A DNA stretch of 64,000 nt from Cyclobacteriaceae bacterium (GTDB taxonomy: Bacteria; Bacteroidota; Bacteroidia; Cytophagales; Cyclobacteriaceae), in contig JAHBUE010000001.1 in assembly GCA_019638235.1 (NCBI GenBank), positions 1,474,492-1,538,491 of the forward strand. Direction: 5' to 3'. The notes under the pieces are model-generated. The model was given only the letters and a program-made list of their open reading frames with translations. It searched no databases and had not been told where the DNA came from. Positions 63,077-64,000 of this stretch are shown in pieces (within the stretch, counting starts at the first letter, position 1; every line of letters starts with the position of its first letter). A program made the position numbers and the translations under genes.

Positions 63077-63649
63077 CTATAATTCGGTATCGGTGCTGGC
63101 CGTTCCTTCCATAAAACCCTCTGCCCAGAACCTGTACTTGTCTAAGATGGAGATAACCGCGTTTCGCAAATGTCGCTGGTTGTTGGAGTCGATTTTTCCG
63201 TAAAGCGTGGTGGCATACCCCTGCCACACCGAGCGGTTCTGGCGCCTGTCAAAAAACTGGATTAACAGCGTGCCGGTGTTCAAATCAAATTTCTTTCTTT
63301 CGTACGGCAGGTTTTCATTTTGGGTCTTAATCCATTCTTCAATTTCGGGTTGTGTATAACCGGTAAAACCAAGGCTATCTTCAAACAATTTAAAGTTGAT
63401 AAGCAGGTGCGGCTTGTTTGAGGTTTGGCGGTAGCCCAAAAACTTCATCCGCGAAATGATAGATGCTTCTATTTGCTCGTTAATCAGGGTTCCATCATCC
63501 AGGCCAACGGGCTTCATAATCTCAAATGTGCGGTACTTTTTAAACTGGCCTTTGTAGCTGTAATCATACTCAACCGGAAGCTCTTTGTAGCCCAAACATC
63601 CCGAAAAAATTCCTGCAATCAGCAGAAAAACCAACTGTTCTTTTTTCAT
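63077..63649 (-). CDS. DUF4136-type lipoprotein
   Basis: 190 residues from the ATG at 63649 (MKKEQLVFLLIAGIFSGC, lipobox F-S-G-C); a start at 63682 would spoil the signal. The mature part has the DUF4136 pattern: YDYSYKGQFKKYRTFEI, a middle IEASIISRMKFLGYRQ and SVWQGYATT near the end. Periplasmic or outer-membrane lipoprotein of unknown role, common in Bacteroidota. Confidence 0.8.
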   Translation of the reverse strand: MKKEQLVFLLIAGIFSGCLGYKELPVEYDYSYKGQFKKYRTFEIMKPVGLDDGTLINEQIEASIISRMKFLGYRQTSNKPHLLINFKLFEDSLGFTGYTQPEIEEWIKTQNENLPYERKKFDLNTGTLLIQFFDRRQNRSVWQGYATTLYGKIDSNNQRHLRNAVISILDKYRFWAEGFMEGTASTDTEL

Positions 63650-63719
63650 GCCGTATAGATTTAGTGAATGAAGGTAATACACTAAACATTCAGGAACAAC
63701 GGAATGGGGAATCTCTTGG

Positions 63720-64000
63720 TCAGGAATTTTCTAAAACCCAGTTTCTGGCGTTTGTAAAGGCTTCTATCCACGGACTTATTTCGTCAGCCTGCCGATTTTC
63801 GGGATAGTGGGGCCAGTTCCAGGGAAACAGCGAGCGCTCAATATGTGGCATTATGGCTAAGTGCCTGCCGTTTTCCGAATACAGAGCCGCTATGGAATTT
63901 TCAGAATCGTTTGGATTGCCGGGATAGGCCGCGTAGCTGTATGCGGCTGCAACCTTTGCAATTGATGAAGCTGCATCCAGCCTGAACTGTCCTTCGCCAT
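63720..64000 (-). CDS. purL: Phosphoribosylformylglycinamidine synthase, C-terminal part
   Basis: Only the last 93 codons lie in the window. They show the end of the glutaminase domain of large PurL: YPGNPNDSENSIAALYS, then HLAIMPHIERSLFPWNWPH with the catalytic His and Glu, ending WVLENS. Purine synthesis, fourth step. The body of the gene lies beyond base 64000. Confidence 0.9.
   Translation of the reverse strand, partial: GEGQFRLDAASSIAKVAAAYSYAAYPGNPNDSENSIAALYSENGRHLAIMPHIERSLFPWNWPHYPENRQADEISPWIEAFTNARNWVLENS

Overview
The window is chromosomal DNA of a member of the Bacteroidota, most likely the Cytophagales. The evidence is two secreted proteins with type IX sorting (gliding-motility type) C-terminal domains, Bacteroidota-restricted families (DUF4290, DUF4175, DUF4159, an xth-adjacent 50-aa basic protein), Tat-exported TldD paralogues, a zinc-free L32, an EF-P of the 'TPGNLR' type, and repeated promoters of the form TTTG-N19-TAnnTTTG with little Shine-Dalgarno signal. 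No plasmid, prophage, integrase, transposase or CRISPR array was seen.

Layout. 1-8 kb: OmpA-like lipoprotein (cut by the window edge), PspC protein, then a leftward run hisS-hutH-PKD/T9SS protein-ybaB-glycosyltransferase. 8-11.7 kb: a 50-aa basic protein, xth, murA, DUF4290. 11.7-17.7 kb is accessory-rich: a 405-aa barrel protein inserted behind pcrA and flanked by a copy of the pcrA tail, a TcmP-like methyltransferase-fold protein, an ABC-permease pseudogene and a DUF3109 protein. 17.7-27 kb: a DprE1-like oxidase and a tightly packed MoxR operon (DUF4159-moxR-DUF58-BatA-DUF4175-membrane protein). 27-31.7 kb: tldD-tldD-pmbA. 31.8-33.4 kb: a small cluster (XRE regulator, lipoprotein, secreted protein, 34-aa ORF) sitting behind accC and ending in a degenerate copy of the accC tail. 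33.4-39.5 kb: the lipid/translation set yceD-rpmF-fabH-efp-accB-accC, a TerB-like gene and pdxA. 39.6-43.8 kb, rightward: rsmA-mgtE, pentapeptide protein, greA, HIT protein. 43.8-47.5 kb, leftward: Uma2 protein, plsB-like acyltransferase with gpsA. 47.7-54.3 kb: large T9SS adhesin with a coupled DCC protein, fabD, folK, sppA. 54.8-57.5 kb: two small exported peptides ending in the same SERI sequence, divergent from a TPR histidine kinase. 57.5-64 kb: metG, an Nmad2-type gene, pth, rplY, prs, tRNA-Gln, a DUF4136 lipoprotein and the end of purL.

How the parts fit. Fatty-acid and phospholipid synthesis is well represented (accB, accC, fabH, fabD, plsB-like, gpsA). So are translation (hisS, metG, efp, rpmF, rplY, pth, rsmA, tRNA-Gln) and envelope or surface functions (murA, OmpA-like protein, T9SS proteins, MoxR complex).

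The most unusual signal is a shared architecture at two loci. Accessory genes lie directly behind the stop codon of a core gene (pcrA, accC), and a diverged copy of that core gene's last codons lies at the far end of the accessory genes. Other points of interest are a third accessory gene (Nmad2) sitting between the arms of a dispersed intergenic inverted repeat, the SERI peptide pair next to a TPR kinase, and a hairpin directly behind the greA promoter.
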